Part shown: positions 42,538 to 54,090 of the stretch, piece by piece
Layout: the number at the start of each line of letters is the position of its first letter
Position numbering within the stretch: the first letter of the stretch is position 1
Assembly (NCBI GenBank): GCA_037783415.1
Contig: JAZGTN010000046.1
Location: 2,858,501-2,922,500, forward strand
From: Leptasterias polaris
Taxonomy: Eukaryota; Echinodermata; Asteroidea; Forcipulatida; Asteriidae
Length of the DNA stretch: 64,000 nt
Direction of reading: 5' to 3'
Position numbers and translations under genes: made by a program
The notes under the pieces: generated by a model
The model's database searches: none
What the model saw: the letters and a program-made list of their open reading frames with translations, nothing else
Told to the model about the DNA's origin: nothing

Positions 42538-43000
42538 TCAATTCAATTCAATTCAAATCAACATTTATTTCCACATTGGTAAACAAAAAAAGAAAAGAGA
42601 ATAAGGAACAGATTTAGAGCAATTTTTTTAAATCAAAGACATTCAAGAACTGATTAGGACATTAATAATTAATGAAGACAAAAAATAAGTAGAGAAATCA
42701 AAATAATATAATATAATGGATACGTAGCAAACCAATGTGGGGGCATTTTCAGAAGCCAAAGGAGGCTTATAGTGAAATGCCTACTGACAAATACAAAAAA
42801 AATTATTGAAGAAACAAAATAAGTAAATAAAACAAAAATTATAGCAATTACACTCATAAAGGAACACGTTGAACGAGAGCAATAATAAGAGTGATAATAA
42901 AACTAAAAAGAAGGTAGGGCCTAGTAATAACAACAATGACATAGGAGAAGTTTTGAAGAGGGATGACATGAGTATTATTATTATTATTATTATAACTCCA
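42538..43000 (-). mobile_element. LINE 3'-end fragment, inverse orientation
   Basis: Begins with (ATTCA)n then AATCAACATTTATTTCCACATT, the reverse complement of the tail of the LINE at 41940-41978. Beyond this only AT-rich sequence with an (ATT)n run near 42975 is seen. Confidence 0.7.
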
Positions 43001-43371
43001 CATGGCTTCGATGATTTTCTTTCAAATTGATCAAAGAGCAGGAGCAAAGTGGCCTTGACGTGTAGATGTCAAATAAGTAGGTAGAACTACAGAATTATGT
43101 TGCTGAGTTTTTAGACCCCCCATTAATCGTGCGTCTTGTTACTCAGTCAGTGGCAATTAATCTCAGCCAATCTCAGGATTCAGCTAGCCTTGGCCACACA
43201 AGTGGGGCTAAACCTGGCCGTGTCCTGCCGCTCCTGGGTACTAGTAGTAGGGCTCAGGGCTAGCTAGGCTCTCGTCTCGACTCGATCGACGAGGGCTAAA
43301 CAACGGCATAAATCATAACATTTAATATACAATCATGTGACTTCATGGCTTGACTTTAGAAAAATACTTAC

Positions 43372-43438
43372 AGTGATTCCACCAGAGCGATAATAAGTCA
43401 AAACATTGGTTGTTTCTGTCCAGTTTTTGAAAAGTTCC
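43372..43438 (-). other. Candidate orphan exon (67 bp) upstream of HEATR1
   Basis: Strong acceptor TTTCACTTTTTTAG and strong donor ATCACT/GTAAGT bracket 67 bp on the minus strand, open in one frame (ELFKNWTETTNV). Position suggests a 5' UTR exon of the HEATR1-like gene, which needs one. No homology is recognised. Confidence 0.3.
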
Positions 43439-43559
43439 CTAAAAAAGTGAAAAAACTTTGCAACTACACACGTCACACACACACTCACGATCGAAGTTGA
43501 CTTCGACTGGCCCCATTTGCACCACATAAAATTTACATTTCATAAAATATTGAGACAGG

Positions 43560-44600
43560 TTACCAGCCTGACGACAAGCATGGGTAGGTGGGCGGACACA
43601 AGAGGGCAGTGTTCAGCGAATTTTACACATCTAAAAATAGAACAAGTCTGTACCACCAGAGGTACAGAAGAATTAGACCTCCAGCCAGTATAGCCTAGGT
43701 ACCATCAATTAAACGTAACTTCTGTATACACAACTTCCCGCGTGTGTTTCTTACCAAAACTACATCGGCCAAAGTCGTTAGCTTACATCTTAAAAACTCT
43801 GTAATTCTGTGTTTCTAAAAAAGGTCCAGTCCATTTTGTGCGGTTCCGTCTCTCATAGCATCAACAAAATGAGCATCGTTTCCACGTTATCTTTTTACTT
43901 CTCAATTTTCTTTTTATGTAGAATTATCCAATGGTTTTTATTTCCAGTGTTCACAAAACATTGTAATTTGGGAGAGTGAGTGTGATTAAATTAATTTGCA
44001 GGGTTAAGAGTAGGCCTATATGCAATCAAAGTTTAACGTGAACATGAAATATTATATTGTAGGGGAAGTCCCTTACTAGTAGTAGTTAATTTTTGTTACA
44101 CACTAAAAGGAACTTAGACCATGAGGTAGCTCTAGCTCCACGATTCAACAGTATTGAGCAAGTTCTGGTGCAAACCTTTAGTCTTGAAATCACGCATGCG
44201 TGGTCTATGTTTCACTCGAACGTGTTTACATGTAGTAGTCGATTGATTTGTCAAATATAATGGCAGCAACACGGATGGAGGCCTCCTTGCGTAACCCTTA
44301 GACGTCATCTTGACAAAGTGACATAACTTTCGTTAGTTGACTAGAGAAACAGTACTCTTCCAGGGTTAGTTTGATTCAGTTGGACTTAATTGCTATCCCC
44401 ATGCTATAGCTATCAACCGTGCAGTGTTCGAGAGTAACATGATCTAGATCATTGCGACAACTGGTGAAGTCCAGTCAACTCTGGACAGCCACCCGAACTT
44501 GCTCATAGGAAGGCTGTATATCTGATTGCGGCTACAGCTACGACTGTTGCTAAGGGTGTTGCTAAGGACGTCATACGTCAAAGCATGATGATGAAATAGC
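43560..44600. other. Spacer with no recognised gene
   Basis: Between the kinase and HEATR1 genes, so 5' regulatory sequence of HEATR1 may be here. Contains a partial foldback arm (GGCTACAGCTACGACTGTTG, 44527) related to 12581-12687 and 39640-39720. Nothing else can be supported. Confidence 0.4.
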
Positions 44601-44609
44601 TTTGGTTCA

Positions 44610-44840
44610 TAAGGCTGCTTCACATAGGGCGTTTACGAAACGGAGGCTCAGGCTCAGGCCTAGGCCTAGGCTTCAGAAACGTCGGTCATTGAAGCCTTTG
44701 CGAATCGCACCCCTTTACCGAGGCTTCGTCAGGCTCCGCTTTGGGCCGAAGCCTCAAACACAAAGCCCAATTATGATTCGTATGAGGCTTCAATATTGCC
44801 GACTTCTGAAGCCTAAGCCTGAGCCTGCTCGTTAAGTTTG
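44610..44840. repeat. Small element with inverted hexamer arrays
   Basis: Left: AGGCTCAGGCTCAGGCCTAG then GCCTAGGCTTCAGAAACG. Right: TTCTGAAGCCTAAGCCTGAG then CCTGCTCG, the inverse. About 230 bp, clearly GC-richer than its surroundings. The organisation recalls the subterminal arrays of the hAT element at 16324. Confidence 0.7.
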
Positions 44841-44999
44841 TATGTAAACAAAAGTTGTTTACTCCGCCATGTTTTGATCAACAATTCTTGATGAAGTTTG
44901 GTGAATGCCTTTTGTGCCTGGGTTGAGTAATTGACCCAGAAGTGGACACCCGAACACCTCAACTCTGTACAACTCTTATTTGGCATTTGGGAGGAATTT

Positions 45000-45590
45000 A
45001 AATCTCTGGACTACCGTTAACCACTAGGCATCATAGTTGAAGTCCATTTACGTCATTTCTATTGACTAGACCCCTACTGGTTACCATCAAGCATTATATC
45101 CGTTGACATCAAATTTCCTGACTACCAGGAATCTAGTTAAAGTCCGTTTACATCGAATTTATTTACCACTGATTATCACAAGGCATCTAAGTTAATTATT
45201 TTTTGTTTCAAATCTCTTGACTACCGGTAACCACCAGGCATCTATAGTTAATTACTTTTTACATCAAATATCTTGACTACCACAGTAATCAACAGGCATC
45301 TAGTTAGTGACATCAAATCTCTTGACTACCGATGCCAGGTATCTAGTTAATGTCTGTCGACACCAAATCTCTTGACTATATACTGGTAACCACCAGGAAT
45401 CTATAGTTAATTAAAGTCCGTTTACATCGAATATATTGACTACTATCACAAGACATCAAGTTAATTACTTTCTACATCAAATATCTTGACTTATTGGTAA
45501 CCAACAGCCATTTAGTTAATGTCCGTTGACATTGAATCTCTTGACTACCGGTTACCACCGAGGCATCTAGTTATCGTCAAACTCTGGCCT
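45000..45590. repeat. ~55-60-bp minisatellite reaching into the kinase stop codon
   Basis: About ten degenerate units of CAAATCTCTTGACTACCGGT, AACCACCAGGCATCTAGTTA and AGTCCGTTTACAT. The last unit (45541-45575) covers the kinase stop codon and final residues. An AATAAA on the minus strand at 45158-45163 could be a polyadenylation signal. Confidence 0.88.
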
Positions 45591-45632
45591 GATGACGCTG
45601 AAATTCTCAAACACTGCTGGTATCAAGTATGC
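45567..45632 (-). CDS. Kinase terminal exon
   Basis: Acceptor TGTTTTACAG, then [20 protein letters not shown] and N with TAG stop. In phase with the preceding exon (PVDD). The stop and last codons fall inside a minisatellite unit. Confidence 0.8.
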   Translation of the reverse strand, partial: AYLIPAVFENFSVIRPEFDDN

Positions 45633-48446
45633 CTGTAAAACAGGAACATTAAACACATGACAATGATGAAACAAAATCAAGAGCTTAAAAACCTCCATGT
45701 GAAGTTTTATTTTATAAACAAAAGAACATTGAAACTTACATCATCAACTGGAGCGTTTCCGATTTGTTCCAGCTCTTCGGTGATCTCTTTGAAGCTTGGG
45801 CGATTTTTAGGGATTTTTTTCCAGCATTTCAACATCAATGCGTAACTGAATAATGCACACAAGAACTTGAGTTATGAAATGTTGCTTTCCTCTAAGCAAT
45901 GAGCAAAAAAGCCGAAATGCACAAGGCTTGAACACTATTTCATATTGAACACCAAGGAAATGCATAGTTATTTGAATTTAATTCAAGTTTCGACTCAGGC
46001 TCTAGTAATTTTGATCAGCAGAGTGTGGGCTCGAGTCCTGGTTATGTCACTCGTGTCCTTGAGCAAGATACTCAAGCTTGTCCTTTGGATGGAAAAGTAC
46101 TAGGATTAGTACGTAGTGCACCTAAAAAAAACTAAGAAAACTTATCGTGGGAGAGTAGGAGAGTAGGGGTTAAACCCGGTGTTTCTGGTTCACATAAACA
46201 AGCCCCATTGCTTGCAAGGTTACCAAGGCTTGCCAACTACAGTGATAAGTTCACTTATGAGACATCCTTGGTTTCATTACCAGATAATAATAAGATATCG
46301 ATATTACCCATCATGAGAACAGATTAACTTGAGAGTCTCCTGAGAGTCCGTAATTCTGTTTTCGGATAGGATTTTATGTCTTTATTATTCTCACATAATA
46401 TCATCCGGGCAGTTTTCGGGTTGAGGCATCCGGTTTCCACCCAGTAAATAATCAGCCAAGTTTCTGGTCTGGATATCCGGGTAGGGCGTTCCACCTATAG
46501 GAGTTCAACACAAATGTTATGAAAAGTGTCTATTTTACAAATTGTCTTTTCCATAAAGTTCCACTTCATATTAAAAAACACATGGTTTAAGGTTTCTCAA
46601 GCATCAGAGTATTTCAGTGATGTGTTACCAGTACGTACCGAATGACACAATCTCCCACAGTAAGATTCCGAAGGACCATCTATGTTTCAATCAGAAAGAA
46701 AAGTAAAAAGAAAAGAAAACACACTTAAGTATGCAATGACTACACTATAAAGCACTAACATTATTTGTAATTAATCAAGTTTACTAAACTTTCATAAAGT
46801 TTGGATATGTTCCCCCCAAAATTGCTGTGATTGCAATACATCACAAAGAAACAACAACAATGACTTCAAAACACGAACACATGTAATTAGCTTCCTCATG
46901 GTTGAAGTAATAAGAGTTCCATTAATGAATAATTCATGAGTGTTGACTTACACGTCACTTTTAGAGACATAACGTCGATGCGTCAAGGATTCAATGGCCA
47001 ACCAGCGAACAGGAATCCTGGTCTAAATTAAAAGAATGCACAGCTGAGAATATTGCATCAAGGCACGTTGTACTTTTATTACAACAATATTTTCTAGATA
47101 TATTTTGTCTGAACTTAAAACTTAACTGTACAAGAAAGCAATTGTGTTGTGTTTATCTTAATGTTGCAATGCAAGAATAATACGCACTAACGACATTAGA
47201 AACAATAATGGAGGTTTACACCTAGAAAATGTCTTTCATTTTTAGACAATTTCTAGTTCTCTTCACCAAAATACTTAATGCGACTAAAATTAACCATAAT
47301 AAATGACCTGTATAACATACTGTCATAGGCGACCGTCCACATTCACCGAGTCTTTACCGTTAAAACACTACAGTTTATTGACATCTTCAAAACAGTGAAA
47401 AAGAGAAAATGGAGCTGGGCACGACACATAGCCGCAGAACAGATAACAATTTGAGCTCAGCAATAAATCACCGGTACACCATGTGGGAACAAACAGAATA
47501 GAGGGCACCAAAGAAAGAGATGGAGAGACGAGCTGCATGAATACTTGGGGACTGTCAATTATTGGTATCAACAAGCACAAAATACAGACATTTTTTGAGA
47601 CATCATCCTGAGGCCTTCATACTGCAGTGAATCAACATAATTTATGGCTGAAAAATCAAAATCAAAGTCTGTTATCTGTTCATATGAATCAACACAAATG
47701 AGAATAATACTCAGTGAATTTCCATCTACAACTTTTCACCTTAGATTCCTGTACATAGACGTCTTCTCCTCTAGATAGTCCAAAATCAGAAACCTTGGCA
47801 GTCAACTCTTCCCCAAGAAGTATGTTCCTTGCTGCCAAATCACGGTGAATTATCTACAGGAACAATAATACAATGTTTCATCTAGTTAGAAATATTCTGC
47901 ACATTAGATTTTGGTAAATTCTATCTAATAGGCCTATACTAATGTATAATGTATTAGGATACAACAATACTTCAAAATAACTTACTCCTGCGTCAGAGAG
48001 ATGATGCATTCCTTTAGCAACGTCTTCACCAAACTTCAGCAATAGACGCCTTGTATTTAGACTGCTCCCGTCGTAGCTGAATTTGGCGATTTTTACGCAA
48101 ATAGTTACGAAGGTTATCACCAGGAACAAACTCCAATGCAACGTACAGAATTCCTTGGTGCAAAAAATAAAAATAAATAAAACATTCCAAAAACATTTTT
48201 TTGAACTTTACTGACAATATCTATTATGCTTTAGGTTCAATACCCAAATCGATAAATTGAATTGCATTATATCGATCTATCTCATTATTAAGCTTCATCT
48301 ACATGTAATACGAAACAATGAGATTAAAAACCTACCTTCATTAAAAGACGCCCCCAAGAGACCAACAACATTTGGATGTGCTTTGATTAAAGTAATTGTC
48401 TGAAACTCCTTCAGGAAATCCTCGGCAGCATTCTTGGGGGACCCAT
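45567..48446 (-). CDS. Receptor-type tyrosine kinase, Tie/TEK-like catalytic domain (5' incomplete)
   Basis: Eight minus-strand exons encode a tyrosine kinase from the alpha-C helix to the C-terminus: alpha-C ([20 protein letters not shown], Glu of the salt bridge), hinge ([19 protein letters not shown]), catalytic loop [11 protein letters not shown] in [19 protein letters not shown], activation segment end [36 protein letters not shown], and [19 protein letters not shown]. RGxxVYV, PVRWxAIESL and GGTPY resemble Tie receptors, but other RTK families cannot be excluded. The ATP loop, VAVK lysine, transmembrane and ectodomain are not recognised; a possible piece is at 48799-48830 (TKKRKFD before a GTGAGT donor). 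One frameshift lies near 48062. It would phosphorylate tyrosines at the plasma membrane if complete. Confidence 0.88.
45740..45845 (-). CDS. Kinase exon 7 (C-lobe end)
   Basis: Encodes [20 protein letters not shown] then [17 protein letters not shown]..xPxxRPSF is the alpha-H/alpha-I signature of tyrosine kinases. Donor GATGAT/GTAAGT. Confidence 0.95.
46005..46290 (+). mobile_element. tRNA-derived SINE, family S copy 5
   Basis: GTGGGCTCGAGTCCTGGTTA (B box) followed by GTGTCCTTGAGCAAGATACT and CACATAAACAAGCCCCATTG. Lies in a kinase intron. Confidence 0.75.
46395..46494 (-). CDS. Kinase exon 6
   Basis: Encodes [20 protein letters not shown] then [12 protein letters not shown]. Acceptor CACCTATAG, donor TTAT/GTGAGA. 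Confidence 0.94.
46639..46679 (-). CDS. Kinase micro-exon 5
   Basis: 41 bp encoding [13 protein letters not shown], the alpha-F helix. Phases on both sides agree (SDV-W and FG-GTPY). Acceptor GAAACATAG, donor TTCG/GTACGT. Confidence 0.93.
46952..47022 (-). CDS. Kinase exon 4 (activation segment end)
   Basis: Encodes [20 protein letters not shown] then KSDV. The PVRW/AIES motif is typical of receptor tyrosine kinases. Acceptor TTTAATTTAG, donor GACGT/GTAAGT. Confidence 0.95.
47740..47853 (-). CDS. Kinase exon 3 (catalytic loop and DFG)
   Basis: Encodes [20 protein letters not shown] then [26 protein letters not shown] identifies a tyrosine kinase; the DFG Asp and two activation-loop residues (one Tyr) are present. 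Acceptor CCTGTAG, donor CTAAG/GTGAAA. Confidence 0.97.
47986..48153 (-). CDS. Kinase exon 2, frameshifted
   Basis: The 5' part encodes [20 protein letters not shown] then [11 protein letters not shown]. The 3' part, one frame over, encodes [21 protein letters not shown] one-base change near 48060-48065 is inferred. Acceptor TTGCACCAAG, donor GCAGGA/GTAAGT. Confidence 0.92.
48336..48446 (-). CDS. Kinase exon 1 of those recognised (alpha-C)
   Basis: Encodes [20 protein letters not shown] then [16 protein letters not shown]. HPNVVxLLGA is the tyrosine kinase beta-4/alpha-C region. Acceptor TGTTCAG, donor ATGAAG/GTAGGT. Confidence 0.94.
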
Positions 48447-48499
48447 CTGAACATCATAAAAAGAAAATCACTTTTATTCAATTTCAACAAATTGGTACA

Positions 48500-51400
48500 C
48501 CAAACTCGCACTCTATTGGTTGAACAATGGAGGCCCTTCCTCCATGGTTCAACCATCTTTTCTAAATGCTCTAATTGTTTATTCCTTTCAGGAATTTAAG
48601 TTTATTATATCACTCACCGACTTCTCTTTTCGTAAAAAAAAATACGGCGTCTCAACACCAAAACTAAGCTGGAGCATGGAGGAAGGAAGAGAGCTTGGCG
48701 CCTTGTGGCTTGTGCCGAAAATAACCAAAATTTCTCCCAATTTTACGAATGAAAATTAGTTTTAAACACTATAATTCTTTCAAACATTCTCAACTCACCA
48801 TCGAACTTTCGTTTTTTAGTAGTAATTTACCCTCAGACAGCGGCAAAAACGGCACTTTTGTTGGAGAAAAACGTCACTTGATAAGTCGTCAAATATCGTC
48901 TGCACGGCATTAGTACTTGCTCTATGGTAAATGTAATGTGAACTGTTTGCGCACGTCGACAAAGGCTGGGCAAACAGTCGTCCGTTCCATGGTCACGCGA
49001 GCACGCGACCACCTGGGTCTTGCGTTCTTATTTGTATAACAAAGCTCATAACCTTCCATATTTGGTCATAAAATGGACAAGAAGCTCAAGGATTGAGACC
49101 ATTCTTTTTGAAGGGAATGATTACAAACATCCAAGCCGTCGGCGGGATTCTGATTGAAAACAATGTAGCTTTTCGGAATGGAACATTATCCCTAATAGAG
49201 AATCGAATAGGCCTACATCAAACAGAGTTTTTTGTCTAACGGTATTGATAATTTCCATGTTAATCAAAACCATCTATCTCATAACTAACACACCTAACCT
49301 TCGACTGAAATGTTGGGAACACTATTTTTGTAAAAGAGGTTAGGAGAATTTAAAAGTTGATCAATTGATATGGTCAAGTTTTACAGTACACTGGTCCCTC
49401 TTGTCTTTATCCACACTCTTGTATACAGGCCAAATGATTTATGGATAAACTTGCAGTGACACGAGCTTCCAATTTCTGTGTTATGATTGGTCTGCTCAGA
49501 TGTGACGTAGTTAGTCAGCTACAGTTCTACTGTTGTCAGCTACAGCAGTTCGAGAGGCTTTGCAAAAGGTCTCTAATCAAGGTGTAAGCGGCATTCTTGA
49601 GTAAAAGTTGGTAACCCATCCAACTAACTCAATTTTGGGGTGCTAAATCCCAAAATCGGGGATACCAAACCGAATTTTGAGATTAAATGTGGCTCTCCTA
49701 ATGCTTATTACCTGAAATTGACCTTGCATAATTATAAGCTTCATACTTTTGGAATTCTTGATAGACAGTGAGAGCTGTAATTAGTTTTAGTTTCAAAAAA
49801 GAGTTTTGTGGAGAAAACAAATTGCTTGTAGGCCAAGATTTAATTCAAATCAACCACTGACTGATCTGAACGAGTGATGGTAAAAATGATTAACATTTTA
49901 TGGTTTTTACATTTCCAACTTTGATGATTGACAGTTTTTTTCAAATTTTTGTCGTGACCTGAACAATTTTTATGACAGGAATGTTCCGAAGATGTTTATA
50001 TTTTCTCTACACTTCTTCACTGGCACAACACTACAAAAAGAAAACTACTGGGTAATAAAGAGTTAAATATATTTTGAAATACAAATTCTTTAAACAGACG
50101 TCCATATTAAATTAAATTGGTCTGCCAATCGATTGGAATTGCACAAGAAAAAAATATTATTCGAGTCACGCTTTGCCCAATCTCCGGGAGACATAATGTC
50201 CTGGCCGCCAGTGGCCCAGTCACGTCGTCGAAACTATAGGTACAATTTTAGAGGGGTCACGGGGATACACCATTTTAGGGGGCACTTCTGGCCAATTAAA
50301 ACTTTAGTTTCCGTTTGCACTATTTTTCTAAAGAAGTCCCCTTTCAGCGATCTCATTTTGTCGTTATTTTCCCCTATGTAATATTATATTTGCCGCCGTG
50401 GAGGCAAATAAACAGAGCCAGAACAAGTACACTGTGTCTGCGTGGTATGAACGGCCAAAGTTTGCAGAAGTTTGTGGCCATGCACGCCAGCCATCTTTGC
50501 GTGTTGGGTGTGCCCCCCGCTCATAGAGTTCCGCCTTGCCAGCCAAGGCCCTGCACGCGAATCACTCCATGTGCACGCCCGCTACTCCTAGAACTATGAT
50601 GAGGTTCAATCCGCTATCGTCTCCATTACCCTCATAGAGTGACATGTACAAAATCCTATTCGAAACTTTTTGCCCTTCACGTTTCTGCACCTACAGTTAT
50701 TTTCCCAAACTGGATCTCGCCAAAATTAGGCTCTATGTGTTCTTTGTTCTCACAGTGAGCTCGGCGCGGGTCCAGAAAATCCACTCCGCAAAAAAAAAGT
50801 TGCAAAAAATGATAAATTCTCACCGTTTTCAGAATCCTCGCCTTCCGTTCACAATATGGCCGCCGCTGAAATTTTTGAGCTGGTATGCTGCGAATGATTA
50901 CCAACATACAATCATAGGCGCAATGCTGGTCCACAATAACCGATGTTCTGATCTGGATTGATCTGGATCTTAAGTTGTTGTGAGCTATTTTGAAATGAAA
51001 TGTTTTTACAAGTAATAGAGACAAATTAATGATAAGCCAAAATAGCAAGACTCGGTCCAAATTTAAATCAACAAGTTGTTTATTTTAATAATTTCTCTGA
51101 AAATAGAATATGATTTGGAGGATACGAAAGTAGCATTAGTATTTTTTATTTATAACATGTATATTAATTTGAAGAAAAAAAAAGGCATACAATTACTTGG
51201 ATTTGCATTTGGCAATAGGAGTTAAAGCAAACAATAATTATGATACAATATTTTATATATATAAGAAAAAATACTGAAGGAGAAACTAATTTAAAGAAGC
51301 TACTATAATTCTGAGTAATTGCTGTATGGTGTAAAAATTGTTACTTCTTAGTATATTGTACAGACAAATTTGAAGTGGATTGATTAGTGGCAACTCAATC

Positions 51401-51885
51401 AACTTAATCTCAAACTTGCCTCATAGTGAAACTTTCTATTAACCCCTTCTGCATTTTTTTTTCAGCAATGAACTGAGAATCAATGTCAATAATGTTTGTA
51501 GAACTTCAATAGTCTCAGCTTGCATAACTCCTACCCTATTTATTTGTTATTTGTTTTACAGTAATGATAATATGATAGAAACACACTTCCATTCACTAGA
51601 AAGTTTATCACATTCACAGAGATGCCAACATTTGTATCTTGTAACCAGGGAGATTCTGTACAACAATCAGGGAGATATTTAGAATTACATTCAACAAAAC
51701 AGGGAAAAGGTTTCTTGATGAGGAAGACTTCCATATTTGTTCATCAGAATATGAAAAGATTGGTTTATTTTTAGGGAACTTTCTGCAGAATCAGGGAGAG
51801 TTGGCAGCTCTGTATTCAGCTCATAGTCAGTATAGCTCAAGTCTTTAAAACTCATGTACAACTACTTTAGGCCTACCATCTTGAT
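48500..51885. other. Spacer with no recognised gene
   Basis: The upstream exons of the kinase would be expected here but none was recognised. 50180-50640 and 50850-50900 are GC-richer with several CpGs and could be promoter sequence; the short frames there lack domain character. 51060-51540 is very AT-rich. Confidence 0.45.
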
Positions 51886-51887
51886 TT

Positions 51888-52062
51888 ATAGACCTTATGC
51901 ACATGACGTCATTTGAGTAGGGCGCCCTCGCCTAGAGGTCAAAAGAAAGATGTTCATTGGCCAGGCCTGTGCGCCGCGCGTACAAATCAGCGCGTTTCCA
52001 TTGTTTCATCATCAGTTTACCTCTAAGATGGCGGCTTGGTGACGTCAATGCATAAGGTCTAT
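51888..52062. mobile_element. Small foldback MITE-like element
   Basis: Left end ATAGACCTTATGCACATGAC and right end GACGTCAATGCATAAGGTCT followed by AT. About 24-bp inverted ends, 175 bp overall. Confidence 0.88.
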
Positions 52063-52109
52063 TGTTCCCTTTGAAATTCTTCCATTTTGACCCTAGAGAA
52101 GTCTGTTGC

Positions 52110-52265
52110 ATCAAAACCAACCTCGTTCCCAGTGACTGTACGATCTCACCGTGTCATTCTTTTTCCAGAATGCCTTGCTCGATCATAACCCCTGGAAGTG
52201 TGATATTGAAATATCCAAATATATTATATAGTTTAATTAGTCCTGTGGTTGATCTATTCTGTGTT
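52110..52265. repeat. Dispersed repeat, inverted partner of 30325-30462
   Basis: Carries AATGCCTTGCTCGATCATAA, CCCCTGGAAGTGTGATATTG and CCTGTGGTTGATCTATT, the reverse of the 30-kb copy. Confidence 0.7.
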
Positions 52266-52998
52266 TAGAGACGTAAAAAGAGCGCGTTGTGTAAAGAGGC
52301 ATAAAGTCGTAAAACAACTGGTCCCCTGTCATGCTTTTTAAATCTGTGCCATGTCTAACTGTATGCAGTTTAGGGTGGCCATGCAAAAACAGGATTCATT
52401 TGAAGTGAATTGCATTTTGACATGGGCGTACTAAGCGCCCCACAAGTGCTCAAAAGTTGTTAATGAGCGGGCGCGCAAAGCAGTCACTTTAGTTGTCCAA
52501 TCAGGGTTGTTATTCAGTGCTTCCCTTCCAGGGGTCAGTGACGAGTGGTAGCGAGACTGCATCAAAACAACTTGTGAAAGAAATTACATCTTCATAAGGT
52601 CACAAGGTCACACCTCCCAAGGTCATATCTCTCCTTGCAGAAATACTTAACTGAGATACTACTGATGCAGCAAGCTAAAATAAACGATTTTATCAAGTAA
52701 TAATAATTAATGTTGATTAACTATTTGTATCAAACCTGTTGTATTAACTGGGTAACAAACACTTGCCCAGTTTATCACATCATACTAAAACACTATGCTG
52801 GTAAAAAACGTCCACTTGTGTGTGACAATAATTTTGGAAGACATGACAATATTTTCCCACCAAACCATTGGCAAAACAAAATGGCAGCATGCAATTGAAA
52901 ACTTAACTGTGATAACTGTATAGAAAGCAACAAGGCAGTGCTGAAATGTATTTATTACTGTAAATTAAGATTTTCTGTTACTTCAAAAGACTCAATAT

Positions 52999-53604
52999 TT
53001 AAAGGTATTATACAGGATTGGTAAAGCTGACAAAATAGTCACAGACAGTGTTCATATTTGTGTGATCAACCATATACATGATATAGACCAATTGCACAAC
53101 GCGCAGAGCACTTGCACGCGCATCTCCTGTCTGCCATTTTGGGTGTCAAAACGTGCACAAAAGGATAGTACATGTGTTTATACACCTCCGGACAATGCGC
53201 GTCTACCATTTCTGCCTTTTTTGGGGATTCCATTCCTTTTGTGCACGTTTTGACACCCAAAATGGCGGACAAGAGACTCGCGTGTATGTGCGCTGCGCGT
53301 TGTGCAATGGGTCTATACATAAAGCAACAAACCTTGGGCTTATTCCGTTGTGTGAGCCAGGAGAAAATAGAGAAAAACCAAGCACAAGCTTCATAATGTA
53401 AACACAATGTCCTTAATTTTGGTATTAACAACCGGAAACCAGCTGTTGTGTTGTTCATGATTTCAGATAGTTTTCTCAAATATGACTTTATTTCAGAGGC
53501 ACAGATAAAATGGTTGAAGTATGAACTTCATATATTGAAAGCTTTCAAACAAAATTATACAATGATGAGTTTTTATCTTAACCAATCCTGTATAATAATT
53601 TTAA
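52999..53604. mobile_element. TTAA-type MITE family D, with nested foldback
   Basis: Left TTAAAGGTATTATACAGGAT then TGGTAA; right TTAACCAATCCTGTATAATA to TTAA. The interior has GAGAAAATAGAGAAAAA and AACCGGAAACCAGCTG. An element at 53082-53317 is inserted in the left part. A solo left end is at 61124. Confidence 0.85.
53082..53317. mobile_element. Foldback element nested in family D
   Basis: Left TATAGACCAATTGCACAACG, right CGTTGTGCAATGGGTCTATA. The arms include GTCTGCCATTTTGGGTGTCA and ACACCCAAAATGGCGGACAA, so most of the element pairs with itself. A half copy lies at 9160-9320. Confidence 0.9.
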
Positions 53605-53849
53605 GCATGCATACACAATTCATACAATAGCTAAAAAATTGATGTTTCTGTAAGCAGGAATTTCAAGAAATTTAAAGTGAAAATTTTCTTAAGTGAGGAT
53701 TTTGTTTCATTAATTAGTTTTAACTTTAATTGAAGTAAAAATTATTTACAAAGAAATCATCCTCGACTTGACCTAATTTCTGGCCTATATGAGATGAGCA
53801 CTATGACAACTACATTGTGATTTAACTGATATCCAAATGATAACATTTA

Positions 53850-54090
53850 TTAATTATTTCTGGTTGCGAAGCCAAGGACTCTCAGAAAAGCAAATTTACC
53901 AGCCAATCACTACACTGGCCAAGAACCCAATGGAGAGAAGACAAGGAGAGGAAGTTTCAGTTTTAGAAGTAGGAGGAAAACCCCAGAGAATGATTCCAGG
54001 GAAAAGCCACTCGATCAGGTAGGGACTGAAAACCCAATCCACATAGTAACCCCAACGGGATTTGAACCGGGGTCCAAGAAGTGGAAGGTA
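53850..54090 (+). mobile_element. SINE-like repeat with tRNA-like 3' motif
   Basis: TTCTGGTTGCGAAGCCAAGG, CACTACACTGGCCAAGAACC and ATGATTCCAGGGAAAAG are shared with 27585-27740. It ends in ACGGGATTTGAACCGGGGTC, a B-box-like motif in inverse orientation. Confidence 0.7.

Noticed and set aside
50650..51060. 127-codon minus-strand frame as an upstream kinase exon with a transmembrane segment
   Set aside because: It has a hydrophobic N-terminus but no splice sites in a compatible phase and no similarity to receptor kinases that I can recognise.
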